Below, piece after piece: positions 48,679 to 61,130 of a stretch of DNA of 64,000 nt. The position numbers and the translations under genes are program-made. Numbering within the stretch: the first letter of the stretch is position 1; each line of letters begins with the position of its first letter. The stretch is from positions 7,936,001 through 8,000,000 of the forward strand of contig NC_035790.1 of the NCBI RefSeq assembly GCF_001653235.2, written 5' to 3'. This stretch comes from Pochonia chlamydosporia 170. Its lineage: Eukaryota; Ascomycota; Sordariomycetes; Hypocreales; Clavicipitaceae. A model generated the notes under the pieces. The model did no database searches. It saw only the letters and a program-made list of their open reading frames with translations, and was not told where the DNA came from.

Positions 48679-51600
48679 GTTTGGCGTTTTCGGCGCATAC
48701 TGTACATGGTGATATGCCGCCAGCTTCAAAGGAATGACTGCCAACCAACAGGACGGGAAAAGTTTCATATCGTGTCTCCACAATTCGTCGGTGCTTATAA
48801 GCCTTGAAACGGTCACTCAGCTGCAGCAATTTGGATCTGCCGCAAGGATATGCAATGACGAGATTTTGTGATGGATGTGCACTCGGGGCAGTGTTGATGA
48901 TGACTGATGTGTCAAGACTCAAGACAAATAACGGCCACTCAACAGATAGTGATTCGGACATTGAGCTGATTGGCCTCGGCGACTTGCCCGGCTTTGTTTG
49001 AAGCTTGAAGGCGAGCTGAGCTAGGTGCTTCCCATTTTTCGCTGTGGGCAATTCTGTTGATGATCATGGCCAGATGGACAAAACTGAGTAAAATTGTTGC
49101 AGCAAGTGACTTGACCTGGTTGGACTGATATGCTGCTTGGAGGGTCTGGATTGGATTGACGTGTGGGAGTGAATCGTTTCTCAGACAGGTGGATGTTACT
49201 CTTGGGTGAAACTGGTACATTTAAGTGGTGTAGGTGGTGTAGGTGGCGTCGGCCGAACGCAAGGCGAACTCGGGAGATAAATCACAGGGTCGGAGAGCTA
49301 TGCAGGCAGCAGAGGGCAAATGGAATGCGGTGACAGCTGTGGCAAGATGTTGTGGCAAGATGAGACACTGCCAAGTGGGAAGAAGGCTAACTACGTACAC
49401 GGAACACGGAGCACAGAGCACGGATGGGGATGAAGCACAAATGGCGGGGTGTGAGTGTGACATGAAGCGGCAAGAACAGACAAATGTCAAGTCAAGTCAA
49501 GTCAAGTACGCAGGTCTTGGTTGGGATGAACCTGTGCCGTGTCTTGGGATAGGATTTCCTGCGGCAGGTGTCGATGTTACGACTATCTCTCTTGCGATGT
49601 AACACCAGGCGAAACGCCACTGGTTCTCGTTTTGCTGCGGGTTTATCCCGATACCACGGCACAGGATTGATGCCTGTCTTGGACAATTATGCGGTGGTAT
49701 TCCACCGAGAAAAGACTCGAAAAAGTCTGGTGCAAATGTGAGGCGGGTTGGCGATAGCAATGGGTGTGGGTGAGAGTTTCGCCGACTACCTGGATCATCG
49801 GGGTGGATGGAACACGGAACATGGAAGCATCAAATGAAAGACAAAGGTCACCGTTTATTACTGTGGTAGATGTTTGGTGTCGGATTGTTTACGGGCTGGG
49901 CAGCAAATAAATGGTAGTCTGTATGAGTAGATGTCGCAGGTGTTTTAGTCGATAGGTAGTATGTACCTTGTTTAGTAATGAATTGTGATGCCATCTCATG
50001 AAACAATCGCTTTGTCAATCTCTGCCAGTTGTCACTGAGTGGAGAGACGAGATGAGAGAGAACGGGGCCAATGTCAAACTTGGGTGAGAGGACTGCAACG
50101 CTTCAAGCTGTTCAAGGTATCCCTTGCGAGGCGCGCATCGCACATTTTGTCGCGGGATTGATCAAATTGGAACATGCGAGCTTCATGTATAGCAACATTT
50201 TTGTTCCGGAAGCAGGAGTCAGTGGTCGTTGGTGATGCAATCTCGGCTGAGATGCTTGGCATGTCGGCATTTGTCGCATCCCCAGCTCACCGGGCCATCT
50301 TTATGATTATACCGGACCAAAAAAAAAAAAAAAAAAGCGCTGATAAGTCACTGCAGCCAAGTGGTTTGCGCCATCTTTCGTCGTGTGTTCCTGCAATGCC
50401 AAACACTCGGCCTTGTGAGTTCCATGCTGGGTGTGAGGGCGCAGATGAGTGTGATGGCGGTGAAGTGACTACGACATGGTGAGTCTTCATCCTCAAGTAT
50501 TTACAGCATCTCACGTCATATCGTCACGGCGGTGAGGTTGAATCCAGCCTTGGAGATTAATTTTTAAGTACTGTGCAGTCATCAAGGGATGCTCTTGCTG
50601 CTCAACGGCGTCAGTACAAGATGGTCGTTTTGGCTGCTGACACAAAGGCGGCATGTCAGAACATGCTTTGAATTCGCCTTGCCAAGAGATAACTGTGTAT
50701 TGTATGTGAGATGACGACGACGACACCGCTTACTAAAGTGCTGATAAGCGGCTCTGCGGCATCTGGATGTGAGGGTTCAAAGTTTGGGGATTCAATTTTG
50801 CCGGTTAAATCGTCAGTCAGATTTTCACTGCCACAGTCAGACCATCTCAGGATGGGAATTGAGCCGGTCGCCGACAGCAATCAACAGTTGTCCGGTCTTC
50901 GTCAAAGCGAGCACAAGGCCAAGAATAGCAGATAATTTACCAGAATTGATGAACTTTGCTCGGCATCGCCATACAAGACGCGCGCGCGCACGGCACTTGG
51001 ACATTCCGCCATAACCAAAAACCACAAAGTTAGAAGTCTGGCGCATCATTGAGGCTTTCACTACTCAAGACGTCTCTGATCCAAGTGGGCAATAAACGCC
51101 GGCGCCAAGAATAGCGTCCTACACCCTTTTTGTAAGGTCCAAAGCCCCCCCGGCCAGGTTGTCCGTATTCACTGTATTACAATTTCCTGTGGTCTGAGTG
51201 GTGGATCAGATCCCATCACCTTGACCAGAGCAGACCTGGCTTGACGTGATGATCATTGATTGCTGCGCCACGATGCCCCGGAACCATGGTGCTCCGAGAC
51301 GGACGAACCAAAAGTGTCGATCTAGAACCAAGCGGACCAATATTGAATGCCGAGTCTAGATTGCAAGCCGCTATGACCCAATGCCTACGTTTCACTAATC
51401 CATCAGATGAGCTGGAAAGCGACTTGGCGCTGCGATGTGATGTGATGTGATGCAGCTGAAGCACCAATTGCTGGTTGGGAAATAAGCTTATCGGCTGAAA
51501 TGGCACATGCAGCCCAATTGAGGGTTGGTATAACTACTCCGTAGTTAATAAATAGCTGGGTGGCTGCGCGTGTTGCTGCATTGCATGAGGATGGGATAGT

Positions 51601-51773
51601 TTCTGGGGTCTATTTTCTGCCAGACCTCGACCTCTTTGGCTGTGACTTTGTTGCTAGACGAAACTTGAATATTCGACGCGGATTGACGACACCTCGATTC
51701 TTGGGCGGCGAGCTTATGGTGGGTGCTGCTTCTTTCCCCTCGTAGATTGGGTTTGTGACCACAAGACACCGTC
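48679..51773. other. Intergenic upstream of the DOMON-b561 gene
   Basis: About 3.1 kb without a supported gene. It holds four perfect GTCAA units (49486-49505) and an A-run of about 16 bases near 50321-50336. The last few hundred bases should be the promoter of the DOMON-b561 gene. Confidence 0.5.
49486..49505. repeat. GTCAA pentanucleotide microsatellite, 4 copies
   Basis: Four perfect tandem copies of GTCAA followed by GT. Confidence 0.8.
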
Positions 51774-53125
51774 ATGAAGATTCCGACAACAAACGCAAAC
51801 GCGGCGATTATCGCTGCCCTCGCCCTGCGTAAGCTTCCCACCACTTCCCCAGAGTTCATCTTCATTTCCTCCAGCACTGACTCCAAATAAAGACACGACA
51901 ACCACCCACGCCGCAACCACATCCTACTGCCCCGTCTCCGACCAAATATGCTTCCAATGGGGCGTCCCCGAAGCATCTGCCTCATCCGGCTCCGGCAGCG
52001 TCTATTTCCAGATCCGAGCACCGACGTCCTACCAATGGGTTGGCATGGGCATCGGCAAGCAGATGAACGGGGCCGACATGTTCGTCATGTACGCCAACGG
52101 GAATGGCAACGTGACGCTCAGCACGAGACGCGGCCTCAACCACATCATGCCCGAGTACAATAGCAAGTCGGGCGTCGAGCTACTCGCCGGGTCGGGCGTG
52201 TCGAATGGCCAGATGGTTGCGAATGTGCGGTGTAGTAGCTGTTCTGAGTTGAAGCTGACGTCGTCGAATGGGTGGTTGAGCGCGTGGAAGAGGGGGAGTG
52301 CGTTGGATTCGACGAGCCCGGAGGCGCAGATTGACTATCATGATGGTAATGCCTTGTTCTCGGTCGACTTTTCTAAGGCCACGATTTCGGAGGATAAGAA
52401 TCCCTTTGTTGGGAGTGACGATGGAGGTTCTGGGTCTGGAGGCTCAGGATCTGGAGGATCAGGCGGCGGCAATTCCCCTGGTGGTGGTGTTGTCGTGGAA
52501 AGCGACCCCAACCAGACGCTCATTTACGCACACGGCATCATCATGTCTGTCGTCTTTCTGCTCGGCTATCCCATTGGTTCAATGCTGATGCCTTTGCTGG
52601 GTAAATGGGCCTTGCACGCGGGTTGGCAGCTCGTCACGTTCCTGGCCATGTGGGCAGGCTTTGGAGTTGGATACATTCTTGCACGACGAACTGATCTGGT
52701 GAGTTTCCCCCCTTTTGCCTTTTTACACTCATATAGCCTGCTAACGTGGCGTGATGCAGTTCTTCAAGCAATGCCACTCGCAGCTTGGTGTCATCCTCGT
52801 CTGTCTGGTCAGCATACAACCTGTCCTGGGTTTCCTCCACCACCGACATTACCTCAAGCACCGGCAGCGCGGCATCGTCAGCCACCTCCACGTTTGGTAT
52901 GGTCGTTGTCTTATTATTCTGGGCATGGTGAATGGTGGGCTGGGGCTACAGCTCGCGGGCAATGATCATGCCTTTGTTGTTACGTACTGTGTTGTGGTTG
53001 CGGTTGTTGCTGCGGTGTATGTTGCTTCTGTGTTGTTCAAAGTGTGGCGGACGAGAAGGGCGGCGGCGAGTGGAAGTCCGAGGGAGAGTAAGGCAGCAAG
53101 AGCTGTTCCTACGAACACACCGTAG
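51774..53125 (+). CDS. Secreted cytochrome (CDH-type DOMON) fused to cytochrome b561
   Basis: Three exons, 51774-51828, 51893-52698, 52760-53125; 408 residues. A signal peptide (about 1-25, MKIPTTNANAAIIAALAL) leads into a domain like the b-type cytochrome of cellobiose dehydrogenase (about 33-185, with QICFQWGVP, MGIGKQMNGADMFVMY and LNHIMPEY). A Gly/Ser linker (192-217) joins it to a b561-type membrane domain with about five helices. Its four candidate heme histidines are His 232, His 260, His 293 and His 331, the spacing expected for a two-heme b561 core. This family is thought to move electrons across the plasma membrane to an extracellular acceptor such as ferric iron. The cytosolic tail is short, basic and Ser-rich. 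Convergent with the methyltransferase gene, 285 bp apart. Confidence 0.9.
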
Positions 53126-53410
53126 GAAGTTTAGGAAAGGGTAGATGGTTGTTATAGAATGATATCTATGATTGTTGTTCATGTCTGCCTGTCAGGCTCA
53201 TTGTCTGCTGTTTCCGTCCAACATGTCACTATACATGATGTAGGATTGTCGTAAACATTCAGTCCCATATGTCTAAACTAGAGGCATAACAAATACAACC
53301 CACAGTACCAGCAACACTACGGATGAAACACTTATCTCAATCTAGCCCATCATCATTTTCTACGACCATCCGTCCTGCAACCCATGTAGTCCTCCTCTTT
53401 TCAACACTCC

Positions 53411-54370
53411 TCAACACTGCTTCTCAGACAACAGGAATTCCTCATGCCTCACACCCTCTCCAACATCAGGCTTCCTGGCACTAATCGCAAGATACCTCCA
53501 ATACTTCTGCGCATAGTACCCGCGAGCCCCCCCAATCGCATTCACAAAGTACCGCTCAAGATGAAAAAACACAATAATATAGTAGGGGATCGCAGCCAAG
53601 AGCCAAAACAAGCGTAGCATCGGGCGCACATTTTCCGAGTAGTCGTGTTCCTGGATGTCCACAAAGCCCGCTTCCTCGAGTATTTCCCTGTAAAACCCTC
53701 GCTTCGCCCGCTTCCAAGTCGGCATGGCGCCGTACTCGCTCACCTCCCTCATGAGCTTCGCCAGCGTCTTTCCAATGACCTGGTCTGACTCGTAATCGTG
53801 GTCATACTCGTGCATGGCCAGGCGGCCGCCGGGACGGAGAAGGCGATGGAAGCCCTCTAGAACTTGCAGAGGGTCCGTGGCGTGAACAAAGGTTTCCATC
53901 GTGTACACCCCGTCAAAGCTTCCGGCCTCCAACGTCTCCAGGTGATGATAGTCCATCTTCTGAACTGATACTCGAGCCCCGACTGGACCGGCTCGAGCAA
54001 TATTGCGCCTTGCCTTGTCGAGATGATGGTCCATGACATCAATCCCCGTCACTTGTAAGCCGTGGTTTGCCATGTAGAGGGCAACGTGGGCAACACCACA
54101 ACCGGCATCCAGGACTTTTGCACCCGGAGCCGTCACACCCAGCACTCTGTATAGCTTCTCTTCCATTCTTCGCAGGGCTTTGTTCAAAGGAAACATCAAG
54201 TACGTATCCTTGTCCCAGTACCCAAAGTGACGTGTGTTCCCGAGAAGGAGCCAATAGCCGAGTCGCGATTCGAAGGATTTATACAGATTTTGGAGCCCTG
54301 GGTTGTCATTTATGACAGGCCGCTGGGGCTTCTCCGGAGTGGACTTTTTGGAAGGAACCAGAGGAGCCAT
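53411..54370 (-). CDS. SAM-dependent methyltransferase (sterol C24-methyltransferase-like)
   Basis: An intronless 319-residue class I methyltransferase. Motif I (VLDAGCG, about 86-92, followed by VAHVALYMA), the acidic end of strand 2 (GIDVMD), FDGVYTMETFVHA (motif II area) and LLRPGGRLAMHEYD (motif III) are all present. The tail holds one hydrophobic segment (about 257-275, LFWLLAAIPYYIIVFF), so it may be membrane-associated. The fold and LLRPGG/HEYD region resemble the sterol 24-C-methyltransferase/UbiE group, but it lacks the distinct Erg6 signature block and is probably a paralogous enzyme of unknown substrate. The ATG at 54370 is the start, since the frame above it begins with a non-ATG codon. 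A CA-repeat and A-run (about 54536-54560) lie upstream. Confidence 0.87.
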   Translation of the reverse strand: MAPLVPSKKSTPEKPQRPVINDNPGLQNLYKSFESRLGYWLLLGNTRHFGYWDKDTYLMFPLNKALRRMEEKLYRVLGVTAPGAKVLDAGCGVAHVALYMANHGLQVTGIDVMDHHLDKARRNIARAGPVGARVSVQKMDYHHLETLEAGSFDGVYTMETFVHATDPLQVLEGFHRLLRPGGRLAMHEYDHDYESDQVIGKTLAKLMREVSEYGAMPTWKRAKRGFYREILEEAGFVDIQEHDYSENVRPMLRLFWLLAAIPYYIIVFFHLERYFVNAIGGARGYYAQKYWRYLAISARKPDVGEGVRHEEFLLSEKQC

Positions 54371-56853
54371 TATCAGACCCGAGTTTGATCTGAATATCAA
54401 ATGCTTGATGATTGACGCTTGAAAATTTGATATGTCCGTCTTCGTCTGTCTTGGTTGAGGGGGGTCGTTGACCGAAGTAGGACAAGGAAATCACCAGGTT
54501 CGTTCAGGTTTGACTACAATGGGGTGAAGGAAAAACACACACACACACAAAAAAAAAAGAGAAAATTGGGCAAAATTTCTTCCTACTCCGTATTGAAGTT
54601 AATGGCTTGTTTCAAGTACTGCAAGTAATTGGCTGAATTGTTTTTTGGGCTGAGCTGTACTGTATGTGCGCAAGCACAGACAAACAATGAAGGACTTCAT
54701 GGTGTTTGGCGCACACGCTGCCACTTGCGCCTCTCACCAACGTCAAGGTCATTTTGCACCTTTCCATGTTCAGCTTTTGACTGACCAGGGACCATGTATT
54801 GATTGAGGCTTTTCTTGCCAATCAAGAATGAAAATTTACACTACTGTGCTGTACTGTACTGCAACCATCATGTGTTAGTATTGGTGCTGTAGTATTAACT
54901 GCATGTATCTGGCAGTCCAGTACCTACAGTACAATACAATACAATATAGTACAGTACTATTCTTGGAGCTGCAGATAAGTAGCCAAGTAAAACAAACATT
55001 AACCAGTTTGGCGGATTCAATATCTCATTGTGTCTGGCCTGGCCTGCAGGCGCCACTGCATATTCCATACTGTACTTTGTCGCCAGTTTGCTATCCATGC
55101 GAGAGGAAGTTTGACAGCAAGGTTTCTCAGCTCGCCAGAGATACGTCTGAGTATGAGAGTTCAATATTCGACATGGTGGGCCCTCTGTTTGCTGTCTATT
55201 ACTTATTACTACAAATTGGATGTGGATGGGTTAACAGATATCCCTCATGACCTACCTCGGCTCTACTTGCCTCGAATCTCGGATTATTGGTTGTCCACAG
55301 GGTTCATGTTCATGTTCATGACAATCTGCCTGACATCAATTGATCCTACGTCACCACTGCAAAGTCCTGAAGGGCACGGCAGTCCCTGTTACAGTGGCAC
55401 TTACTTCACGAGTTTCTCGCCGTCATGATGGAAAAGACAAGACCAGCCGGCATCTTGCCTGAGACAATTTCTCAGCCCAGGTGAACTCGCAAGACGTTGT
55501 TGGATATCGCTGTTACACAGGGCGTCGCCACAATCCATCATGGCATGGCATGGCATGGCATGGCAAGGCATAACCCAAAGAAATGGAGCTGAGGAAAAGA
55601 GGACAAGTAAAATTTGGCCATGGGCACCGACAGAGTCTGGTAGTTTGAGCTTTCTGCCATATAGGCAGATGCAGGGCAGCCCGTCCAGCCTTTTGGCTCT
55701 AACCAGAGTGCCGTCGCGCACATGCAATAATTGTTTGCTATGTTGACTGGGCTGGAGACCCTGGCCAGTGACTTGAAAATGTGTAGGGTCATGTTTTCGT
55801 GGCGGCCGACCGGACGCCACATGTAGTCGTAATGGGAATCTGCTTTTCAAAAAAGGTGTGTCTGTTTGCCTCGAGGAAGCCGCAAGAGCATAGTATGGGA
55901 CAAACATTCCCGGTGTTCCCCGAGGTTGAAAGGAAAGGCGCCCAAAACGAGAAAAAAACATGTTGCAAGTCTGTGTGCGTGGCCGGCCGCAATGTGGTTC
56001 GGCGACAGAGCCACAGCTTGTAGCAGGTGGACCGTATAGACGCGTTGATCGTGGAGTCTATACGATGTTGACCATATAGAGAGTAAACATACTTCCTTTA
56101 CGTCATTCATAACCTCAAAATCTAGTTTAGTTTGGGGTCTTTTTCTCTTGTCTCTTTCGTCTTTCGTCTTTGGGCTTAATTTCATACATGGACATGGTTG
56201 GACGGTTCCTACTCAAGTCTGACGCAGAGTTCGAATTTCAACGGCCCTAGCAGCGTTTGTGTCAGTACCTCGTCATTTTTCATAGTCTGGAACGCCATAT
56301 TTGACTCTCGGAAGCTCCGCAGCTGAAGGGACTAGAACTGACCCGGTTGTCCACTGACCCTGGGCCGCCATATCTCTCATAGCTGTTTGGACTCACATCA
56401 GAGTGGATATGTATTGCGCATGGCCATACCTTTCTGCAGTTGTTTGCTTCGGGTTGAGGGTTTCATGATGTTTTCTGTATGGTTTGACCGCATGGCTTGA
56501 GAGAATTCGAGCTCATACCCGAACGCTAGGGTTTGGTTGCCGTTGTTGAGACTGGAGAATTTGAAATTCGCAATGTGGCAACATGACCACATGGCATTTA
56601 GACCCCTGACATAAATGCTTTCAAACAAGAATGTAGTTCCGAGCTCTTGTTATGAATGCTACAGAGCCGCATCTGATGTAGTTGGCGTATAACGCATTTC
56701 CCTTAATATGCGTGCAATGATGAACTGCTGATTTACTACTGCCTTCTCACCTTCACTTGTAAAGCAAGGTCGGTAGCCAAAAGAAATCTGATTTTCCTGA
56801 AATCTGTACACTATTTTACTACAAAAGTCCTTTGCTCTTCATCTCGAGTCATA
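54371..56853. other. Intergenic with pentanucleotide repeats
   Basis: About 2.5 kb between divergent genes. It has a (CA)n/A-run at about 54536-54560, CTGTA- and ACAAT-like repeats around 54843-54960, and five TGGCA units at 55541-55565. No open frame is supported as a gene. A missing first exon of the downstream membrane-protein gene could lie near its right end. Confidence 0.5.
55541..55565. repeat. TGGCA pentanucleotide microsatellite, 5 copies
   Basis: Five perfect tandem copies of TGGCA followed by an imperfect unit. A related CATGG-rich stretch is at about 1125-1150. Confidence 0.85.
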
Positions 56854-58642
56854 ATGGGGGTTAATTTCACTTTCAGGCATGACAGGAACAATACTTTGGT
56901 ATCGTGGATGAGTTCAAGTGACCGCCGCGGAACATCAGACATTTTGTATTCCAGCGCCATCACTATAATATTGTGCGTCTGGGTCTCTACATTCCCAAAT
57001 GTGCCGTCCCCCAAGGATAAGTTTCTTCAACGGCTGCTGGACAAGATCAATTTAGCCATGATTGGTTTCTTGGGACCGGATCTGCTGTTTGCCCTGGCTT
57101 TGGGTCAATGGGACAGCGCTAGAAAAAGTGTCAAGGTACGAAGAAAGAGTCTTTCAGTCTTTCGAGACACACAAGTTTTTCCCACTCGAGTTATTTCCAG
57201 GCGATCTCTGACATCTCTATGCCGCTTTGTTCGTTCTCTAGGAATTCCAAGAAGCCGGGTATGCGAACTGGACCACGACGCACGGCTTTTTTGCAAACAT
57301 GGGCGGCTTTCGAATTCGGTCTCCTGAACCTGGGGAACACGATTCGCAGGAACACGGCATCCCTGTGAACGCAAAACAGCTGCTGTATTTGATAAAACAA
57401 AAGTACATCGACATGCCTACATTGACTGAAACCCAGATCAAAGGGATCAGCACCGCCGACAACTTTTCCAGGTAAGAACCCGTTAAACTGGGCTGAATAC
57501 CTTTTCATAGATCAAGTACAGATGGACTAAAACGACAGAATTCATGATAGAATCCTGGTTCTTTGGCAGCTATTCTGGTTTAGCGTTACGGAAATTGTCA
57601 GATTTGTCTATGAGACACCGATTACAACTCTTGAGCTGACTGCGCTCACCTTCGCTGTCATGATGTTTGCGACATCAGTCGCATGGTTTAAAAAGCCGCA
57701 GATTGACAGCTCAAGCACAAGAATCCTGACAACGAACGCATCTTTGAGAGCAATTCGAGACGCAGCAAGGGCTGATGTGAGGTCCAACCATCCACCCCAC
57801 AACTTCCATTTGAAAGATGACTGATTTTTTTTTTGTTCATGAAACAGTATCCTGATATGCAGGAAAACTGGTATGAAACACCCCTGGACTTTATTTGGAA
57901 GCGAGGTTCATTCAAACCAGACAAGCAGTGGCAATACTTTAGCCAACTGAGTCATATTGCCCGCCTTCCGCTCTTCACCAGGAGGCCTGGCAAAGACGGG
58001 ATGCCATGGGACCGAATGCCCTCCGACATTTGGTATAGCACAAGTGGATACACGATCCTAGTTGGTCTTCTCGTGCAACTCCAGTTTTGCCTCTCCTTTC
58101 TTCTGGCCTGGAACTGGCACTTCCCAACCAGGACCGAGCAAGTTCTGTGGAGGTCTTGTGCCGTATATCATGCCATGTACTCGCTCATGGTCACCTTTTA
58201 CTATGTCGGGGGAGCATTTGACAAACAGTGGGAATCGTCCAAGAGATTATTTTGCTCGATGATTCCTCTGCGACGAAACCAGTCTGTGCCCCTACCGACT
58301 CAATTGACATCCGTGGACAACTATGAGTGGGACACTACCTTGCGAGACGCAACGACGGAAGAGCCACCGTCGCGGCACAGGTATATCAAGAAGACCGTCA
58401 CGGCTGTTCTGGCAAATATTTGGACGCATTCGACCCCCAAATTGGACTATTGGCGGAACTTATCTGCCGGTCGAGACCCTGACCAAGATGTGTCGCTCCC
58501 CTGGACAGCTTTACTGTTCGTACTTACTGTTGTTTATATATTTTCTCACCTGTTCATCTATGCTGAGGACTTCATTTCTTTGAGGTTGCAGCCGGACGAT
58601 GTTTATCTCTCCATAAATCAATTCTTTCCTCTTATCCATTGA
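56854..58642 (+). CDS. Fungal multi-pass membrane protein of unknown function
   Basis: Four exons, 56854-57135, 57242-57471, 57551-57776, 57848-58642; 510 residues. It belongs to a large filamentous-fungal family of uncharacterised integral membrane proteins. The markers I recognise are SSSDRRGTSDILYSS followed by a first helix, IPxPKD-like NVPSPKDKF, a region like TTHGFFANMGGF (about 104-115), a soluble segment, then helices near 175-215, 305-325 and 340-365 and a final pair around 470-500. No catalytic motif is visible. Homologues usually begin with a signal peptide; this model does not. A good acceptor (TTTCACTTTCAG, ending 56876) lies inside the first exon, so a real 5' exon may be missing and the true start may be further upstream. 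The product may be complete otherwise. Confidence 0.78.
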
Positions 58643-59140
58643 TGTGGGGGCTGCATTCTGGCCAAGCTGCTAGGCAATGCAACATGGAACGTATGGGTCA
58701 GCGGATATACAGTCTCGTTGCGACTATTACTGTCGATGAGAACCAGCCTTGATCACCAATGCGGTTATTTCAGGAGGAAATTTTAAGCTTCAACACCGGT
58801 TTCTTGGTCGACGGCGACTCTTCTTCACTTTCCCCTTTCACTCGGCTGGCTGGCAGGTGGACATGGATACATAATGGCATTTACAACAAGAAAAGGGTAA
58901 TAAGTTATGTAGGTGCTACAATTGGACCACGCTTTCATATGCTTTCTCTTGTGCTCGTCTTCTCATACCATTGTAATCCAATGTACTATGCTACGTTGTT
59001 TTGAGTCCACAGTCACCGGTTCATTGCCACGTCTGATCCACGTTCCTCAGAACGGAGGTGGAATTGCTAAAGAAAATAAAAAAGTCACAACTACTTTGCG
59101 ACGTATTTCTCTACTTCCTGTGAACCTTTAGAGAAAGGCT
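58643..59140. other. Convergent intergenic, membrane protein / SSU1-like 3' ends
   Basis: About 500 bp between two convergent stop codons. It should contain the two 3' UTRs. Nothing else is recognised. Confidence 0.5.
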
Positions 59141-60719
59141 CTATACGTTTGAGTTTACCTTGTCGGTTGTGGATTCACTTGCGCGCCAGTTATCAAAATC
59201 AGGAGCAACAAAGATCCTGCCAGTAAAGGCACCGCGGAGGGTGAAAACAGTAACAAGGAGCCATAGCAAAGCCACCACACACGACATGGCCTACGACCAG
59301 ACGGTTAGCTATGACTGTGATAAAATATTTTCAATAAAATAGGAGCGTAAACTAATTTGAAAATTCTTACCGTTCCCAAATAACTAAAAAAGGTAGAAGA
59401 CATCTCATTGCCAAGCGACAATGTCGCGCTTGTCCAGACACCCATTGGGAAAGTCAATCCCCACCAGCCAATATTGAATGGAATGCGGCGGTACTTGATG
59501 ATGCTGATTATAGCAAAAAAGAGCCATGCGAGCCCATACGCCCACATGATGAGACAAACGAGCCAGCCAAGTACGTATAGAGTATGGCCAGACGAGGCGC
59601 CATCACTGAAAGCCCCTAGAGTCTTTGTCTCTGGGAACAATTGAGAAGACACTTTTCCAAACTGGAAAATAGCATAGGCGCCTTCACCTAGGGGGGCAAC
59701 CGGTAAAAACGAGGAAATCACAACCTCACGAGGCGGCAGGTTGTGCATCGTCAAACGATGGAAATAGAGGACCAAGCAGGTCATGGACAGAGGAATTGCT
59801 GTGCCCCAGAGAACATAGGACGTGATTAGCGTCCAAAGAGCGTATTTCTGATTCGATGTAGCGAACGCTTCTGCTATTACTCCACCTGCAGCGGATGCTA
59901 CGACGGGGGGAGCGATGGGGAGAAGCCACACTGCTGTCATGGCCTGCAACTTGGAGTCGTGGACATGCATTCTAATTGCTGTTAGTTTTGCACATGATAG
60001 AAACAAGATGGCGCGGAGAATCCACTTACATGATAAATGGTACCAAGTAGCAAACGGACACAGCCAAGACGGCGTCAATCCACCACAATACCCATGCCTA
60101 TGCAGCATTAGTGGCCATGCTGTTTGCAATGTGCAGGGCACTACCCCTGGAAACATACCATTATGAGCGCCCAGTATCCCCATGCCGGCACACAAACCAG
60201 TACAATCATTGTAATGATTGTAGCAAGCCCCATTGGAATAGCGCCCAAAAAGAGAGGCACGACTGGGTGTCTGATCATGGCTGTCCAAAGGCCCTGGTAT
60301 AAGAGATACCGAATAAGCGTTATGATTGAAAATGCCACAAAGAGCAACACATTGATGGCGAAGATGACGACCGATATCCAATATAAACCTCTATTATCGA
60401 ACGGCAGGTTGTGGAGCAGAATTGACACGATACCGGTCCCCATGTTGATGGTGAACCACCTGCAACTTGTGTAAGTAATGTGATATTCGTGTAGCTTTGG
60501 AGGGCTATATCAAGCGTACGATGGTGTAAAAGTTTTGACAAATCGCCATGGATCAACTTCCAGGACATGTTCCCGAGGCTGAATTGCAACGGTTTGCAAT
60601 ATTACCTCCGGTTCTAATATTGATGCGGTTTGCGACTCTTCCATGGTGTCTGGCTGTATGGTCGTTGAGCTGCTGTTCGAGGGCTCTTGTGACCCGGCAA
60701 TTGCTATAAACCTGTCCAT
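59141..60719 (-). CDS. ssu1: Sulfite efflux pump SSU1-like (TDT family transporter)
   Basis: A tellurite-resistance/dicarboxylate transporter family protein. SSU1 members export sulfite across the plasma membrane and protect against sulfite released by cysteine catabolism. Five exons: 60719-60520, 60459-60159, 60097-60030, 59971-59371, 59290-59141; 439 residues. About ten transmembrane helices are evident. Family blocks are FTPSWFTINMGTGIVSILLH (helix 1), MIRHPVVPLFLGAIPMGLAT, AWVLWWIDAV, LQAMTAVWLLPIAPPVVAS, VLYFHRLTMHNLPPREVVIS, PLGEGAYAIFQFGKV and NIGWWGLTFPMGVWT. These resemble fungal SSU1 more than the malate transporter Mae1. The start is uncertain: Met at 60719 is used here, while Met at 60644 would remove 25 poorly conserved residues. 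It is divergent, 411 bp away, from a zinc-cluster transcription factor. Confidence 0.9.
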
Positions 60720-61130
60720 TGAGAACTGTAACGATTGAAGTGAGATGAAGAATGCATTGAGAAATTTCCGCATAGAAACCTCTGTATATAAACATGGTTC
60801 TCTGGACCAATTTGGCTTTTCAAACAATTTCCGCAATACATCGTCAAACGTGTTATTCCCGATGTTCGGTGAATGCTCCATGTGCCGAGCTGACCTAAGG
60901 TCAATGAAACGGAAGGCGCGAAGCACATGGCACTGCCGTTTGGGGCGAACGGAGACCCATAATTAGTCTTCACCAGCCATTCAGGCGTCAAGTGGCAAAC
61001 GCCGCGGGGTTTGAACTTGATTCATGACAAACCCTCTATATCAGACCATTCATTCGACGAACCGACACTTTTACAAACCACGATCAAGACTCCTGTGAAC
61101 CATCAAAGAACACATCTTACGCCTCACAAA
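60720..61130. promoter_or_regulatory. Shared divergent promoter, SSU1-like / Zn2Cys6 factor
   Basis: A 411-bp interval between divergent start codons. Both genes must be controlled from here, which suggests co-regulation. I did not identify a defined inverted CGG/CCG zinc-cluster site by eye. Confidence 0.45.

Noticed and set aside
48679..51773. Several 70-120 codon frames before the DOMON-b561 gene
   Set aside because: They overlap on both strands, have no conserved motifs, and several begin with non-ATG codons.
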